Source: Xanthomonas citri pv. mangiferaeindicae (lineage in GTDB: Bacteria; Pseudomonadota; Gammaproteobacteria; Xanthomonadales; Xanthomonadaceae). Taken from it: a stretch of DNA of 64,000 nucleotides. Every line of letters starts with the position of its first letter. Positions within the stretch are counted from its first letter, which is position 1. Positions 18,946 to 28,830 of this stretch are shown piece after piece. The DNA lies in NCBI GenBank assembly GCA_002240395.1, contig CP016836.1, forward strand, positions 2,356,001 through 2,420,000, given 5' to 3'. The notes beneath the pieces are model-generated. The model was given only the letters and a program-made list of their open reading frames with translations. It made no database searches and was not told where the DNA came from. The translations under genes and the position numbers were made by a program.

Positions 18946-19497
18946 GTGAGCCGACGGTTGCCGACGATCCACGGGATCACCGAGCACGACGCCGGCCCCT
19001 ACCGGATGGAGCAGCTCGATCTGGAGTTCTCCAACGGCGAGCGCCGACGCTACGAGCGCCTGCACGGGCGTGGCCATGGCGCGGTGATCGTCGTCCCGTT
19101 GATCGACGCGGAGACCGTGTTGCTGGTGCGCGAGTACGCCGCCGGCATGCATCGCTACGAACTGGGCCTGGTCAAGGGCCGGATCGACGCCGGCGAGACC
19201 CCGATCCAGGCCGCCGACCGCGAGCTCAAGGAAGAGGCCGGCTACGGCGCCCGACGCCTCGATGCCTTGCGCAGCCTGAGCCTGGCGCCGACCTACATGA
19301 GCCACCAGGCCACCCTGGTGCTCGCGCGCGACCTGTATCCCGAGCGGCTGCCCGGCGATGAGCCCGAGGAACTGGACGTGGTGCCGTGGAAGCTCGATGC
19401 GCTGCACGAATTGATCCTGCGCGAGGACTTCTCGGAAGGGCGCTCGATCGCCGCGTTGTTCATCGTCCGCGACTGGCTGCGCCATTACGGTGGCTGA
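18946..19497 (+). CDS. nudE: ADP compounds hydrolase NudE (Nudix)
   Basis: Nudix hydrolase of 183 residues acting on ADP-ribose, NADH or Ap-n-A type substrates. The Nudix box is complete: G-(5)-E-(7)-REL-x-EE-x-G within the GRIDAGETPI and ADRELKEEAGYG segments. The SRRLPTIHGI start and ELDVVPWKLD C-terminal part fit NudE. The GTG at 18946 gives the family length; a much longer open frame upstream is antisense to bioA. It overlaps cysQ by eight bases. Confidence 0.9.
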   Translation: MSRRLPTIHGITEHDAGPYRMEQLDLEFSNGERRRYERLHGRGHGAVIVVPLIDAETVLLVREYAAGMHRYELGLVKGRIDAGETPIQAADRELKEEAGYGARRLDALRSLSLAPTYMSHQATLVLARDLYPERLPGDEPEELDVVPWKLDALHELILREDFSEGRSIAALFIVRDWLRHYGG

Positions 19498-20305
19498 CGG
19501 CCGGGCGTCGGTCGAGGCTGCGATCGTCGAAGGCGCGATCGCAATCGCGCACAGCGCCGCCGAGGCGATCCTCGCGGTCTACGCACACGCCTTCGACGTC
19601 GTCGCCAAGGCCGATGCCAGCCCGGTGACCGCGGCCGATCTCGCCGCGCATCACGTCATCGTCGACGGCCTGCACCGGCTCACGCCTGATATCCCGGTCG
19701 TGTCGGAGGAAGCCGCCGATGCGGTGCCGGCGGCCGAGCGCCGCGCGTGGCGGCGGATGTGGCTGGTCGACCCGCTCGATGGCACCCGCGATTTCGTCAA
19801 GCGCAATGGCGAGTTCAGCGTCAACCTGGCGCTGATCGACGACGGCGTCGCGATCCTCGGGGTGATCCAGGCTCCGGTCACCGGCGCGCTGTGGTACGGC
19901 ATGCCGGGCGTTGGTGCCTTCCGCCGCGATGGCGGCGGCGAGACCGCGATTCGTGCGCGTCGGACCGCAGGCATGGCCGGCCCGCTGCGCGTCGCCGCCA
20001 GCCGCTCGCATCGCGATCCGCGAACCGCGGCGGTACTGGCACGGATCGGCGACATCGAGCCGCTGCCGCTCGGCTCGTCGCTGAAGTTCTGCCGGCTCGC
20101 CGAAGGCGCCCTCGATGTCTACCCGCGCTTCGGACCGACCTGCGAGTGGGACACCGCCGCCGGGCAGGCGATCCTGGAGGCCGCCGACGGCGCCGTGCTC
20201 GCGCCCGACGGCCGGCCCTTCCGTTACAACCAGCGCCAGACCCTGCTCAACGGGGACTTCATTGCCCTCGGCGACCCGAACCTCCCCTGGCGCACATGGC
20301 TCTGA
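19490..20305 (+). CDS. cysQ: 3'(2'),5'-bisphosphate nucleotidase CysQ
   Basis: Removes the 3'-phosphate from PAP produced in sulfate assimilation. 271 residues of the inositol-monophosphatase superfamily, with metal-binding motifs VVSEE (residues about 66-70), WLVDPLDGTRDF (about 90-101) and the C-terminal CEWDTAAGQAIL. GTG start inside the nudE end. The nudE-cysQ pairing is also seen in other gammaproteobacteria. Confidence 0.93.
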   Translation: MADGRASVEAAIVEGAIAIAHSAAEAILAVYAHAFDVVAKADASPVTAADLAAHHVIVDGLHRLTPDIPVVSEEAADAVPAAERRAWRRMWLVDPLDGTRDFVKRNGEFSVNLALIDDGVAILGVIQAPVTGALWYGMPGVGAFRRDGGGETAIRARRTAGMAGPLRVAASRSHRDPRTAAVLARIGDIEPLPLGSSLKFCRLAEGALDVYPRFGPTCEWDTAAGQAILEAADGAVLAPDGRPFRYNQRQTLLNGDFIALGDPNLPWRTWL

Positions 20306-20333
20306 CTCCGGTTTTGGTTGAAGGATGTGTGTG

Positions 20334-21179
20334 ATGGCTGAGAACGACGACGGGATGGCGCGGTTGCTGGCGGTGATGGCGCGGTTGCGCGATCCGCAGA
20401 CCGGGTGTCCTTGGGACCTGCAGCAGGATTTCTCCACGATTGCGCCCTACACGATCGAGGAGGCCTACGAAGTTGCCGATGCGATCGACCGCGGCGACTT
20501 GCCGGGCCTGTGCGACGAATTGGGCGACCTGTTGCTGCAGGTGGTCTTCCATGCGCGCATGGCGCAGGAGCAGGGGGCGTTCTCGTTCGACGACGTGGTC
20601 GCGGCGATCGTTGGCAAGCTGGTCCGGCGGCACCCGCACGTGTTCGCGCAGACCTCGGCCCCGGACGCGGGCGCGGTTGCGAACAACTGGGAGGCGATCA
20701 AGCGGGCCGAGCGCGCCGACGCCGGCGAGACCGACCGTTCGGCCTTGGCTGGCATCGCCCGCGGCTTGCCGGAATGGCAGCGCGCGACAAAGCTGCAGAA
20801 CCGCGCGGCGCGGGTGGGGTTCGATTGGCCCGGGCCGCAGCCTGTGCTTGCCAAGCTGCAGGAGGAGCTCGACGAGGTGCGCGCCGAGTTCAATGCGCTC
20901 GCCGCCGATCCCGACGATACCGCCGCGCGCGATCGGCTGGAGGACGAGTTGGGCGATCTACTGTTCGTCGCCGCCAATCTGGCACGCCATGCGAAGGTCG
21001 ATGTCGGCAGCGCGCTGCGCCGCGCCAACCACAAGTTCGAACGACGGTTCCGTGCGATGGAGACGCTGGCCGAGGCCGACGGCACCGCGTTCGCCGAACT
21101 GCCGCTTGCCGCCCAGGAGGCTTACTGGATGCGCGTCAAGTGCAGCGAGGCCCGGTCGGACGCCGAGGATTTGGGCTGA
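20334..21179 (+). CDS. mazG: Nucleoside triphosphate pyrophosphohydrolase MazG
   Basis: Hydrolyses NTPs to NMP and pyrophosphate. 281 residues with two tandem MazG domains: RLRDPQTGCPWD and EEAYEVADAID in the first, then ELDEVRAEF, EDELGDLLF and ANHKFERRF in the second. The ATG at 20334 has GAAGGA at eight bases; the in-frame ATG at 20325 overlaps that site. Ends 89 bases before a small membrane gene. Confidence 0.94.
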   Translation: MAENDDGMARLLAVMARLRDPQTGCPWDLQQDFSTIAPYTIEEAYEVADAIDRGDLPGLCDELGDLLLQVVFHARMAQEQGAFSFDDVVAAIVGKLVRRHPHVFAQTSAPDAGAVANNWEAIKRAERADAGETDRSALAGIARGLPEWQRATKLQNRAARVGFDWPGPQPVLAKLQEELDEVRAEFNALAADPDDTAARDRLEDELGDLLFVAANLARHAKVDVGSALRRANHKFERRFRAMETLAEADGTAFAELPLAAQEAYWMRVKCSEARSDAEDLG

Positions 21180-21268
21180 CGCATCGCCACCCCGGCACAG
21201 TGTCGGCTCCCGTCGTTCCCCTCTGTCATCGTAACGACCCGTTCCTGTCCCCAATTCCCTTCCGGCTC

Positions 21269-21592
21269 ATGAAGACGCTGCTGCTGTTCCTGCTCACCGC
21301 CGTGGCCGAGATCGTGGGCTGCTACCTGCCTTATGTATGGCTGCGCAAGGCGGGCAGCGCTTGGCTGCTGGTGCCAGCCGCGCTGTCGCTGGCCCTGTTC
21401 GTCTGGCTGCTGAGCCTGCATCCGACCGCCTCCGGACGCGTCTACGCGGCCTATGGCGGCGTTTATGTCGCGGTGGCCCTGGTCTGGCTGTGGCGGGTGG
21501 ATGCAGTCGTGCCGACGCGCTGGGACCTGCTCGGCGCGGCACTGTGCCTGACTGGCATGGCGGTGATCATGCTCTCGCCGCGGCCGGCCTGA
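21269..21592 (+). CDS. YnfA/UPF0060 family small membrane protein
   Basis: 107 residues with four membrane segments and the family opening MKTLLLFLLTAVAEIVGCYLPY, plus LHPTASGRVYAAYGGVYV in the middle. UPF0060 proteins resemble small multidrug-resistance transporters but their substrate is not established. No clear ribosome site precedes this ATG. A longer open frame upstream is the out-of-frame shadow of mazG. Confidence 0.88.
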   Translation: MKTLLLFLLTAVAEIVGCYLPYVWLRKAGSAWLLVPAALSLALFVWLLSLHPTASGRVYAAYGGVYVAVALVWLWRVDAVVPTRWDLLGAALCLTGMAVIMLSPRPA

Positions 21593-21615
21593 GCGCCCGC
21601 GGCTGGGAACACAGG

Positions 21616-21973
21616 GGCGCCAGCGGCACTGCGTTTGCGCTCACTCCAGGAAGATCAGCCAGGCCGCCACGACAACGCGAAGCCGGCCCCGCTCTCGATT
21701 GCGTTCCGCGTGGTCATGACAATGACGCCGCGCGCGCGGCCGGAACCACTCAAGGCGCCAGCGGCACTGTGTTTTGGCTCACTCCAGGAAGATCAGCCAG
21801 GCCGCCACGACAATCATCGCGAAGCCGGCCCCGCCCTCGATCGCGTTCCGCGTGGTCATGACAATGACGCCGCGCGCGCGGCCGGGACCACTCAAGGCGC
21901 CAGCGGCACTGTGTTTTGGCTCACTCCAGGAAGATCAGCCAGGCCGCCACGACAATCATCGCGAAGCCGGCCC
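21616..21973. repeat. Tandem direct repeat (138 + 142 + 78 bp) copying the end of the next gene
   Basis: Units begin at 21616, 21754 and 21896, each with GGCGCCAGCGGCACTG. Unit two is 142 bp. Unit one is near-identical apart from a four-base deletion and about seven substitutions. Unit three is cut off at 21973, where it runs into the intact DMT-family gene. Each unit contains the last 15 codons and stop of that gene (GFAMIVVAAWLIFLE, minus strand). Two extra gene ends therefore sit downstream of the real one. The whole gap 21593-21920 consists of this array. Confidence 0.9.
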
Positions 21974-22265
21974 AATGGTTCCACTTCAACGGCTGCCCCA
22001 GGTACCACGTCGAGAACCCCGCGAACACCAGCAAGGTGATGACCTCCTGCATGCCCTTGAGTTGCGGCGCCGAGTAGACCGCCGCGCCGATGCGATTGGC
22101 CGGCACCATCAGGGTGTACTCGAAGAACGCGATGCCCCAGCTGACCACGATCACCGTCAGCAGCGGTGCGCTGCGGTACTTGAGATGGCCGTACCAGGCG
22201 AAGGTCATGAAGATGTTGGACCCCAGCAGCAGGAGCACGGGGAGGAAGCGTTCAAAGCCGGGCAT
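21921..22265 (-). CDS. DMT family small membrane protein (DUF486)
   Basis: 114 residues, four predicted membrane segments, of the DMT_6/DUF486 family: LLLLGSNIFMTFAWYGHLKY near the start and LGQPLKWNHWAGFAMIVV at the end. Function unknown; the fold is that of half a drug/metabolite transporter. The ATG at 22265 gives the usual family length; the longer frame upstream would cross the regulator promoter region. Its 3' end is duplicated in tandem downstream. Confidence 0.85.
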   Translation of the reverse strand: MPGFERFLPVLLLLGSNIFMTFAWYGHLKYRSAPLLTVIVVSWGIAFFEYTLMVPANRIGAAVYSAPQLKGMQEVITLLVFAGFSTWYLGQPLKWNHWAGFAMIVVAAWLIFLE

Positions 22266-22330
22266 GTCGAGGGCTCGGGCGAGGGAGCGCGAAGCGTAGC
22301 GCAGGGCCTGCCGGTCGGGTGATGTGGCGC

Positions 22331-22377
22331 AATCTTCACGAACTGTGCACCCGGCCCGTGAGATTTTCACAAAGATT
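22331..22377. promoter_or_regulatory. Repeat-containing region upstream of the response regulator
   Basis: AATCTT (22331-22336) and AAGATT (22372-22377) form an inverted pair. TTCAC occurs as a direct repeat at 22335 and 22366, 31 bases apart (about three helical turns). OmpR-family regulators often bind direct repeats, so this may be an autoregulatory site. That is inference only. The region is noticeably more AT-rich than its surroundings. Confidence 0.3.
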
Positions 22378-22407
22378 AATCACCGCACCAGCCACGGGAG
22401 CCAAGCA

Positions 22408-23121
<714 letters not shown>

Positions 23122-23147
23122 AGCCGGCACGCCAGGCGCTCGATCCA

Positions 23148-24461
23148 ATGCCCCAGGGGCTTCCAAATCGCATCCGCGATGCGTTCACGTTCCAGGCCGT
23201 CATCGCTGGCATGACGCTGATCGTGTGCATCCTGGCCGCGGCGCTGGTGGGCCGTGAGGTCGCGGCGCGCCATTGGCTGCGCGCCGAGGCCGAGGCCTAT
23301 TGGCGCGCACGCACGACCGACGCGGCCTATCCGCCGCCGTTCGGCGCAAATATGCAGGGCTACTTCGTCCCCAGCGGCGGCGGTGCCTGGGACAGCATCG
23401 TCAGCGGCGACCGGGCGGTCGCCAGCCTGCTCTGGTTCAAGGATGCACCCGAGGGCTTTTCGCAACGCCGCGACACCAGTGGCGTGCTGCTGGTGGACCG
23501 GCGCGAGGCCGGCACGCTGTATCTGGCCGTGTCGATGGGGCTGTTCGACCGCATGCTGGCCCTGGCTGCAGGCGGTCTGATCGTGCTGACCGTCGGCACG
23601 ATCTTCATCGTGTCGTGGCTGACCTACCGCACCTCCAAGCGGATGGTGCTGCCGATCCACCAACTCGCCGTCGAGGTTGGTCGCTGGAATCCCGCTGGCG
23701 ACGAGGACGGGATGCCGCCGCCACTGGAGTCGCGCGAGGGCGGCGGCCGCGAGGCGCAGGCACTGTCAAGCGCACTGCACGGGCTGGGCGAGCGCATCGC
23801 CTCGTTCGTCCGCCGCGAGCGCGAATTCACCCGCGATGCCAGCCACGAGCTGCGTACTCCGCTGACGGTGATCCGCGTCGCCAGCGACATGATCGCAGCC
23901 GATCCGTCGACGCCGCCCCATCAGCAGCGCCCGCTGCTGCGCATCCGCCGCGCCAGCCAGGACATGGAAGCGGTCATCGACGCCTTGCTGGTGCTCGCGC
24001 GCGAACGTGGGGTGATGCCGCAAAGCGAAGTGTTCGAGGTCGCTACGGTCGTCGACGAAGAGGTCGAGAAGGTCCGGCCGATGTTCGACGCCAAGCATCT
24101 GGGATTGCGGGTCGACCTGCAGGCCAGTCCGCGGCTGGAGGCCCCGCCGCGCGTGCTCGGCGTGATGCTCGGCCATCTGCTGCGCAATGCCTGGGCGTTC
24201 ACCGAGAAGGGCGAAGTGGTGGTGGTGGTCGCCGAGGATCGCATCGTCGTGCGCGATACCGGCATCGGCATGACGCACGAGGTGCTGCAGCGGGTCTACG
24301 AGCCGTTCTACCGGGTCGATCCGTTCGGTCAGGCCGGCAAGGGCATCGGCCTGTCCATCGTGCGCCGGCTGGGCACTCGCTTCGGCTGGCCGGTGAGCCT
24401 GGACAGCACGCCTGGCGAGGGCACGACGGTGACGATCAAGTTGACGCGCCCGGCCGCCTGA
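23148..24461 (+). CDS. Two-component sensor histidine kinase
   Basis: 437 residues. Membrane segments at about 17-35 and 139-160 flank a periplasmic sensor of about 100 residues rich in aromatic residues and glycine, with no family I recognise. A HAMP-like linker follows, then the phosphorylated His233 in ASHELRTPL and ATPase boxes (HLLRNAWAFTEKG, RDTGIGM, GKGIGLSIVRRL). The N box has NAWAFT rather than the usual NAIKYT. Partner of the preceding regulator. Confidence 0.9.
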   Translation: MPQGLPNRIRDAFTFQAVIAGMTLIVCILAAALVGREVAARHWLRAEAEAYWRARTTDAAYPPPFGANMQGYFVPSGGGAWDSIVSGDRAVASLLWFKDAPEGFSQRRDTSGVLLVDRREAGTLYLAVSMGLFDRMLALAAGGLIVLTVGTIFIVSWLTYRTSKRMVLPIHQLAVEVGRWNPAGDEDGMPPPLESREGGGREAQALSSALHGLGERIASFVRREREFTRDASHELRTPLTVIRVASDMIAADPSTPPHQQRPLLRIRRASQDMEAVIDALLVLARERGVMPQSEVFEVATVVDEEVEKVRPMFDAKHLGLRVDLQASPRLEAPPRVLGVMLGHLLRNAWAFTEKGEVVVVVAEDRIVVRDTGIGMTHEVLQRVYEPFYRVDPFGQAGKGIGLSIVRRLGTRFGWPVSLDSTPGEGTTVTIKLTRPAA

Positions 24462-24569
24462 ACCTGCGCCGGACGGTCCTGCACGCGGCATGATATTCGG
24501 TGCGCACCCCGGTCAACTGCAGCCGGCCTGGTGCGTTACCCCGTCATACCGCCCATCGAAGATGCCTGC

Positions 24570-26098
24570 ATGTCGAGCCGTGCCAAGCCCAAGTCTGCTT
24601 CCCGTCGCCGTGGTCCGGTGCGCATCGTGCCCATCGTTGTGGGGGTCGCGGTCATCGCCGCAGGGTTGTGGTGGTGGACCGGCCGCAGCAGCGAGGGCGC
24701 CGACTCTGCCTACCGCACCACGCTGGTCGAGCGCGGCGACATTCGCGTCGCGATCTCGGCGACGGGCACCCTCAGCGCGACCTCGACGGTGACCGTCGGC
24801 AGCCAGATCTCGGGACAGATCACCGACGTGCTGGTCGACTTCAACGACAAGGTCGTCAAGGACCAGATCATCGCGCGCATCGATCCGAGCAGCTACCAGG
24901 CGCAGATCGAGCAGGGCAGTGCGCAGATCGCCTCGGCGCGGGCGTCGTTGGCGCAGGCGCAGGCGACATTGCAGAACGCCGAGCTCGACTATCGTCGCAA
25001 GGCTGATCTGGGCACCCAGCGGCTGGTCGCGCAGAGCGACATCGACCTGGCCAAGGCTGCGCTCGACCAGGCGCGCGCCCAGGTCGCCTCGATGCAGGCG
25101 CAGATCCGCCAGCAGACCGCCGCGACGCAGACCACGCGGGTCAACCTGGACCGCACGGTGATCCGCTCTCCGGTGGACGGGGTGGTGTTGCTGCGCTCGA
25201 TCGAGCCTGGACAGACGGTGGCCGCGAGCATGACCGCGCCCGAACTGTTCCAGATCGCCGAGGACCTGGCGAAGATGCGCATCGAACTGTCGGTCGACGA
25301 ATCAGACATCGGCCAGGTGCGCACGGGCCAGACCGTCAACTTCACCGCCGACGCCTTCCCCGATCGCCAGTTCCGCGGCGTCGTCGAGCAGGTCCGGCTG
25401 TCGGCGACGACCACCAACAATGTGGTCACCTATCCGGTGGTGGTGACCGTCGACAACAGCGACGGCACGCTGCTGCCGGGGCTCACAGTCAATGCCGAGA
25501 TCGAAGTCAGCAACCGCCGCAACGTGCTCAAGGTGGCCAGCGCGGCGACGCGTTACAAGCCGGCAGACGCTGCGCAGATCGCGATGGCGGCGCCCTCGGG
25601 CGCGCCCGCCGGTGGCCTGGTCGCTGACCTGGAGGCCGCAGCCGCGGATCTGGAATTGAATGCATCGCAGCGGGCCGCGTTCGATGCGGCGCTGGCCGCG
25701 ATGCGCACGCGCCAGCAAGACCGCCCGCAGGCCGGGGCCAGCGGGCCCCCGAGGGCGCGCGCGGCCCGGCAGCGGGTGGCGCCGGTGGCGGACCGGGCGG
25801 TGGCGCGCGCGCGCTCGATCCCCGTCTCCAGGCGCAGATCCGGCAGCGCGTGACCGAGCGCGTCCAGCAGGATTTCGCCGACTTTTCCGCGCAGCTCGAC
25901 GACACCCAGCGCGCGCAATGGCAGCGCACACTGGCCTCGCTGGTGGGCGCGACGCGAACCACGCTCTACCGCCTGGTCGATGGGCGGCGCGAGGCGGTGC
26001 CGGTGCGCATCGGGGCCAGCGACGGCAGTAGTGTCGAGATCTCGGGGCCGGTCGCCGAGGGCGATGCGATCGTCATCGGCGAACGCGCGCCGCGATGA
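24570..26098 (+). CDS. macA: MacA-type periplasmic adaptor (HlyD family), frameshifted
   Basis: Membrane-fusion subunit linking the MacB transporter to an outer-membrane channel. Membrane anchor at about residues 17-35, lipoyl/hairpin region (about 50-190: SQISGQITDVLVDFNDKV, coiled coil, DRTVIRSPVDGVVL) and a beta-barrel domain to about 325. The frame breaks at CCCCC 25746-25750, and the remainder (PEGARGPAAGG onward, ending IVIGERAPR) continues in another frame. One added C gives 509 residues. Between barrel and membrane-proximal domain sits an unusual insertion of about 130 residues, helical and glycine-rich. The start at 24570 was chosen because residues upstream are not family-like. Confidence 0.83.
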
Positions 26099-26859
26099 GT
26101 ACATCCATTCCGGCGCCCGCGGCGCCCGTCATCGAGACCCGCGCGCTCAAGAAGGTCTACGCCGAAGGCAGCGAGGCGGAGGTCGTGGCCTTGCGCGGCG
26201 TCGATCTGCTCATCCGGCGCGGCGAGTTCGTCGCGATCATGGGCCCGTCGGGGTCGGGCAAGTCCACGCTGATGAATCTGATTGGCTGCCTCGACACGCC
26301 CAGCGACGGCGTCTATCTGTGCGACGGCGTCGACGTCGCGACGCTCGACCGCGAGGCGCTGGCGGCCCTGCGCCGCGACACGATCGGCTTCGTCTTCCAG
26401 GGCTTCAACCTGCTGCCGCGGATGAGCGCGCTCGACAACGTGGCGATGCCGCTGGGGTATGCGCGCGTGCCGCCGGCCGACCGGCGGGCACGGGCACAGG
26501 CCGCGCTCGAGGCGGTCGGGCTGGGGGCACGGACCGCGCATCGGCCCAGCGAGTTGTCCGGCGGCCAGCAGCAGCGCGTCGCGATCGCGCGGGCGTTGAT
26601 CAACCGGCCGCCAGTGCTGCTCGCCGACGAACCCACCGGTGCGCTCGACACCCGCACCGGTGAGGAGATCCTCGCGTTGTTCAAGCAACTGCGCGACGAC
26701 GGCCATACCGTGGTGCTGATCACCCATGACCCCGAGGTCGCTGCGCATGCCGACCGCACCTACGTGATGCGCGACGGCGAGCTGCATGAAGAGCCGGGAA
26801 GCGGGCGTCCGGCCCTCCATGCCGATGCCGCCACCCAGCAGACGGGAGGGCGCCCATGA
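26095..26859 (+). CDS. MacB-type ABC transporter ATP-binding protein
   Basis: 254 residues of the LolD/MacB ATPase class. Walker A GPSGSGKST (about residues 50-58), Q-loop FVFQGFNLLPRMSALDNV, signature LSGGQQQRVAIARAL, Walker B VLLADEPTGALD and the H-loop ITHDPEV. In E. coli MacB this domain is fused to the permease; here they are separate genes, overlapping macA and the permease by four bases each. Confidence 0.92.
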   Translation: MSTSIPAPAAPVIETRALKKVYAEGSEAEVVALRGVDLLIRRGEFVAIMGPSGSGKSTLMNLIGCLDTPSDGVYLCDGVDVATLDREALAALRRDTIGFVFQGFNLLPRMSALDNVAMPLGYARVPPADRRARAQAALEAVGLGARTAHRPSELSGGQQQRVAIARALINRPPVLLADEPTGALDTRTGEEILALFKQLRDDGHTVVLITHDPEVAAHADRTYVMRDGELHEEPGSGRPALHADAATQQTGGRP

Positions 26860-28094
26860 GCTTTCTCGACGTGCTGCGCACGGCGATCTTCGCGCTGCGT
26901 GGCAACTGGATGCGCAGCGCGCTGACGTCGCTGGGCGTGATCATCGGCATCGCCGCGGTCATCGTCATGGTGTCGGTGGGGCAGGGCACCCAGGCAGAGA
27001 TCGATCGTCAGCTGTCGGGTCTGGGCGCGCAGAAGCTCGACATCGGCCCCAGCGCTGGCCGCTCGCCTGGCGGCGCACGCATGAGCGCCTCGAGCTTCTT
27101 CACCCTCAATGAGGGCGACATCGATGCGATCCGCCAGGAAATCCCGGAGGTGCAATACATCTCCGGTTCGTTGCGCGGCAGCAGCCAGGTGGTCTACGCC
27201 GAGCGCAACTGGAACAGCGGTTGGCGCGGCGTCCAGCCCGATTTTCTGGAGATCAACGGCTGGACGATCGCCAATGGCAGCGGCTTCGAGGCCCAGCACT
27301 TCACTGGCGCCGAGCGCGTGGTGCTGCTGGGCGAAACGGTACGCCGGGAGCTGTTCGGCGAGGCCAGCGGCGTCGGCGAACAGGTGCGCATCGGCCGGAC
27401 GATCTTCACCGTGCTCGGCACGCTCGACAGCAAGGGGTTGAGCGGCTTCGGCAGCGACCAGGACGAGATTCTGATCGTGCCGCTGGACACCGCGCGACGG
27501 CGCCTGATGGGGGCGATGGGCCTGCCGGCCGGCGCAGTCATGGATGTATCGCTGACGGTCGCCGATGCCGGCGACCTGGGCTATGTGCAGAACGAGGTGG
27601 AATCGCTGCTGCGCCAGCGCCACCGGATCGGCCCGGGCGAGCCGGACGACTTCCAGGTGCGCAACGTCTCCCAACTGGTCGCCACCCGCAACCAGACCAC
27701 GCGCCAGATGTCGTGGCTGCTCGGCGCGGTCGCGACGATCTCGCTGATCGTCGGCGGCATCGGCATCATGAACATCATGCTGGTCTCGGTGACCGAGCGG
27801 ATCCGTGAGATTGGCCTGCGCATGGCTGTCGGCGCGGGGCCCTCGGACATCCGCCGCCAGTTCCTCGCCGAGGCGATGCTGCTGTCGCTGGGCGGCGGCG
27901 TGCTGGGCATCGCGTTGGGCGTGATCGGCGCGTTGCTGGTCGGGCACTACAACACCGAGTTGCCGATCCAGCTCAACGGCAACGTGGTGGCGCTGGCAGC
28001 CGGGTTCTCGGTCGCGACCGGCCTGTTCTTCGGCTACTACCCGGCCCGCAAGGCCTCCGAACTCGACCCGATCGAGGCGCTGCGCCAGCAGTGA
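26856..28094 (+). CDS. MacB/FtsX-type ABC transporter permease
   Basis: 412 residues. N-terminal membrane helix preceded by TAIFALRGNWMRSALTSLGVIIGIAAVI (MacB_PCD). A large periplasmic domain spans about 45-270, and three C-terminal helices form the FtsX domain (LIVGGIGIMNIMLVSVTERIREIGLRMAVGA). The product fits a tripartite macrolide/peptide efflux pump with the upstream adaptor and ATPase. No TolC-like gene is adjacent. Confidence 0.92.
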   Translation: MSFLDVLRTAIFALRGNWMRSALTSLGVIIGIAAVIVMVSVGQGTQAEIDRQLSGLGAQKLDIGPSAGRSPGGARMSASSFFTLNEGDIDAIRQEIPEVQYISGSLRGSSQVVYAERNWNSGWRGVQPDFLEINGWTIANGSGFEAQHFTGAERVVLLGETVRRELFGEASGVGEQVRIGRTIFTVLGTLDSKGLSGFGSDQDEILIVPLDTARRRLMGAMGLPAGAVMDVSLTVADAGDLGYVQNEVESLLRQRHRIGPGEPDDFQVRNVSQLVATRNQTTRQMSWLLGAVATISLIVGGIGIMNIMLVSVTERIREIGLRMAVGAGPSDIRRQFLAEAMLLSLGGGVLGIALGVIGALLVGHYNTELPIQLNGNVVALAAGFSVATGLFFGYYPARKASELDPIEALRQQ

Positions 28095-28127
28095 GCCAGG
28101 GGCAGGCGTCCTGCGCGGGGCGCGGCT

Positions 28128-28811
28128 ATGCTCCGAGGCATGCTTGCATCTCGTCCCGATCCCACGAGCGGCGCCCTGCCCGGAACGCCGGCGATCGACG
28201 CCGCCCTGCTGCGTCGTCTGCGCGCGCAGGCGGCGCGCCTGAGTCGGCGCGCGGCCGATGTCGACGATCTCGTGCAGGAGGTCCTGCTCGCCGCGATCCT
28301 GGCCGGCCGCACCGATGCGGCATGGCTGGCGGGCACCCTGCGACGGCAGGCCGCCCTGGCTGCGCGCAGTGCGGCGCGACGGCGGCGCCGCGAGGACGAG
28401 GCCGGCGACTGTCTGCATACGCGCGAGGCCTGCGACGTGACCGCCTTGCCGCGACTGCCGCCGATGCCGCCCGCGGCCCGGCGCGTGGCCCGGCTCGTCC
28501 TGCACGGCCTCGATGCCGTCGAGATCCGTTGGCTGCTCGGCATCTCGCCGCAGGCGTTCCGGCAGCGGTTGGCCTCGATCCGCAAGTCCGTCGCCGCGGC
28601 GCCCGCAGAGGTCCGGACGGCGCTGCGGGCGTTCGCCGCGGCGCCGGTGCCGCACCGCGCGCCGATGCCGCGACTGATGGGGCCGGCCCGCCGCGTGCTG
28701 CGGAGTGCGGGGTTGGGCGATGCGTTCGGGACGCAGGATCCCAGTGGGCACCTGTTGTTGATCCGACGCGGTGCTCACGGTCGGGCCCCCGGCGGCAACG
28801 TATCGGCGTAA
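28128..28811 (+). CDS. Sigma-70-like regulatory protein (divergent)
   Basis: 227 residues, very arginine- and alanine-rich. A region-2-like stretch (RRAADVDDLVQEVLLAAI, about residues 40-60) and a C-terminal helix-turn-helix (DAVEIRWLLGISPQAFRQRLASIRK, about 125-150) resemble ECF sigma factors. The -10 binding part is poorly conserved. The tail of about 60 residues has no domain I recognise. Start could also be the ATG at 28140. A VOC-family gene follows within 20 bases, probably in one unit. Confidence 0.65.
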   Translation: MLRGMLASRPDPTSGALPGTPAIDAALLRRLRAQAARLSRRAADVDDLVQEVLLAAILAGRTDAAWLAGTLRRQAALAARSAARRRRREDEAGDCLHTREACDVTALPRLPPMPPAARRVARLVLHGLDAVEIRWLLGISPQAFRQRLASIRKSVAAAPAEVRTALRAFAAAPVPHRAPMPRLMGPARRVLRSAGLGDAFGTQDPSGHLLLIRRGAHGRAPGGNVSA

Positions 28812-28830
28812 CCCACCTTCAGGAATCGCC

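Noticed and set aside
21635..22322. Plus-strand frames with internal protein repeats near 21.7-22.3 kb
   Set aside because: They arise from the tandem DNA repeat and read antisense through the DUF486 gene; no start signals or family.
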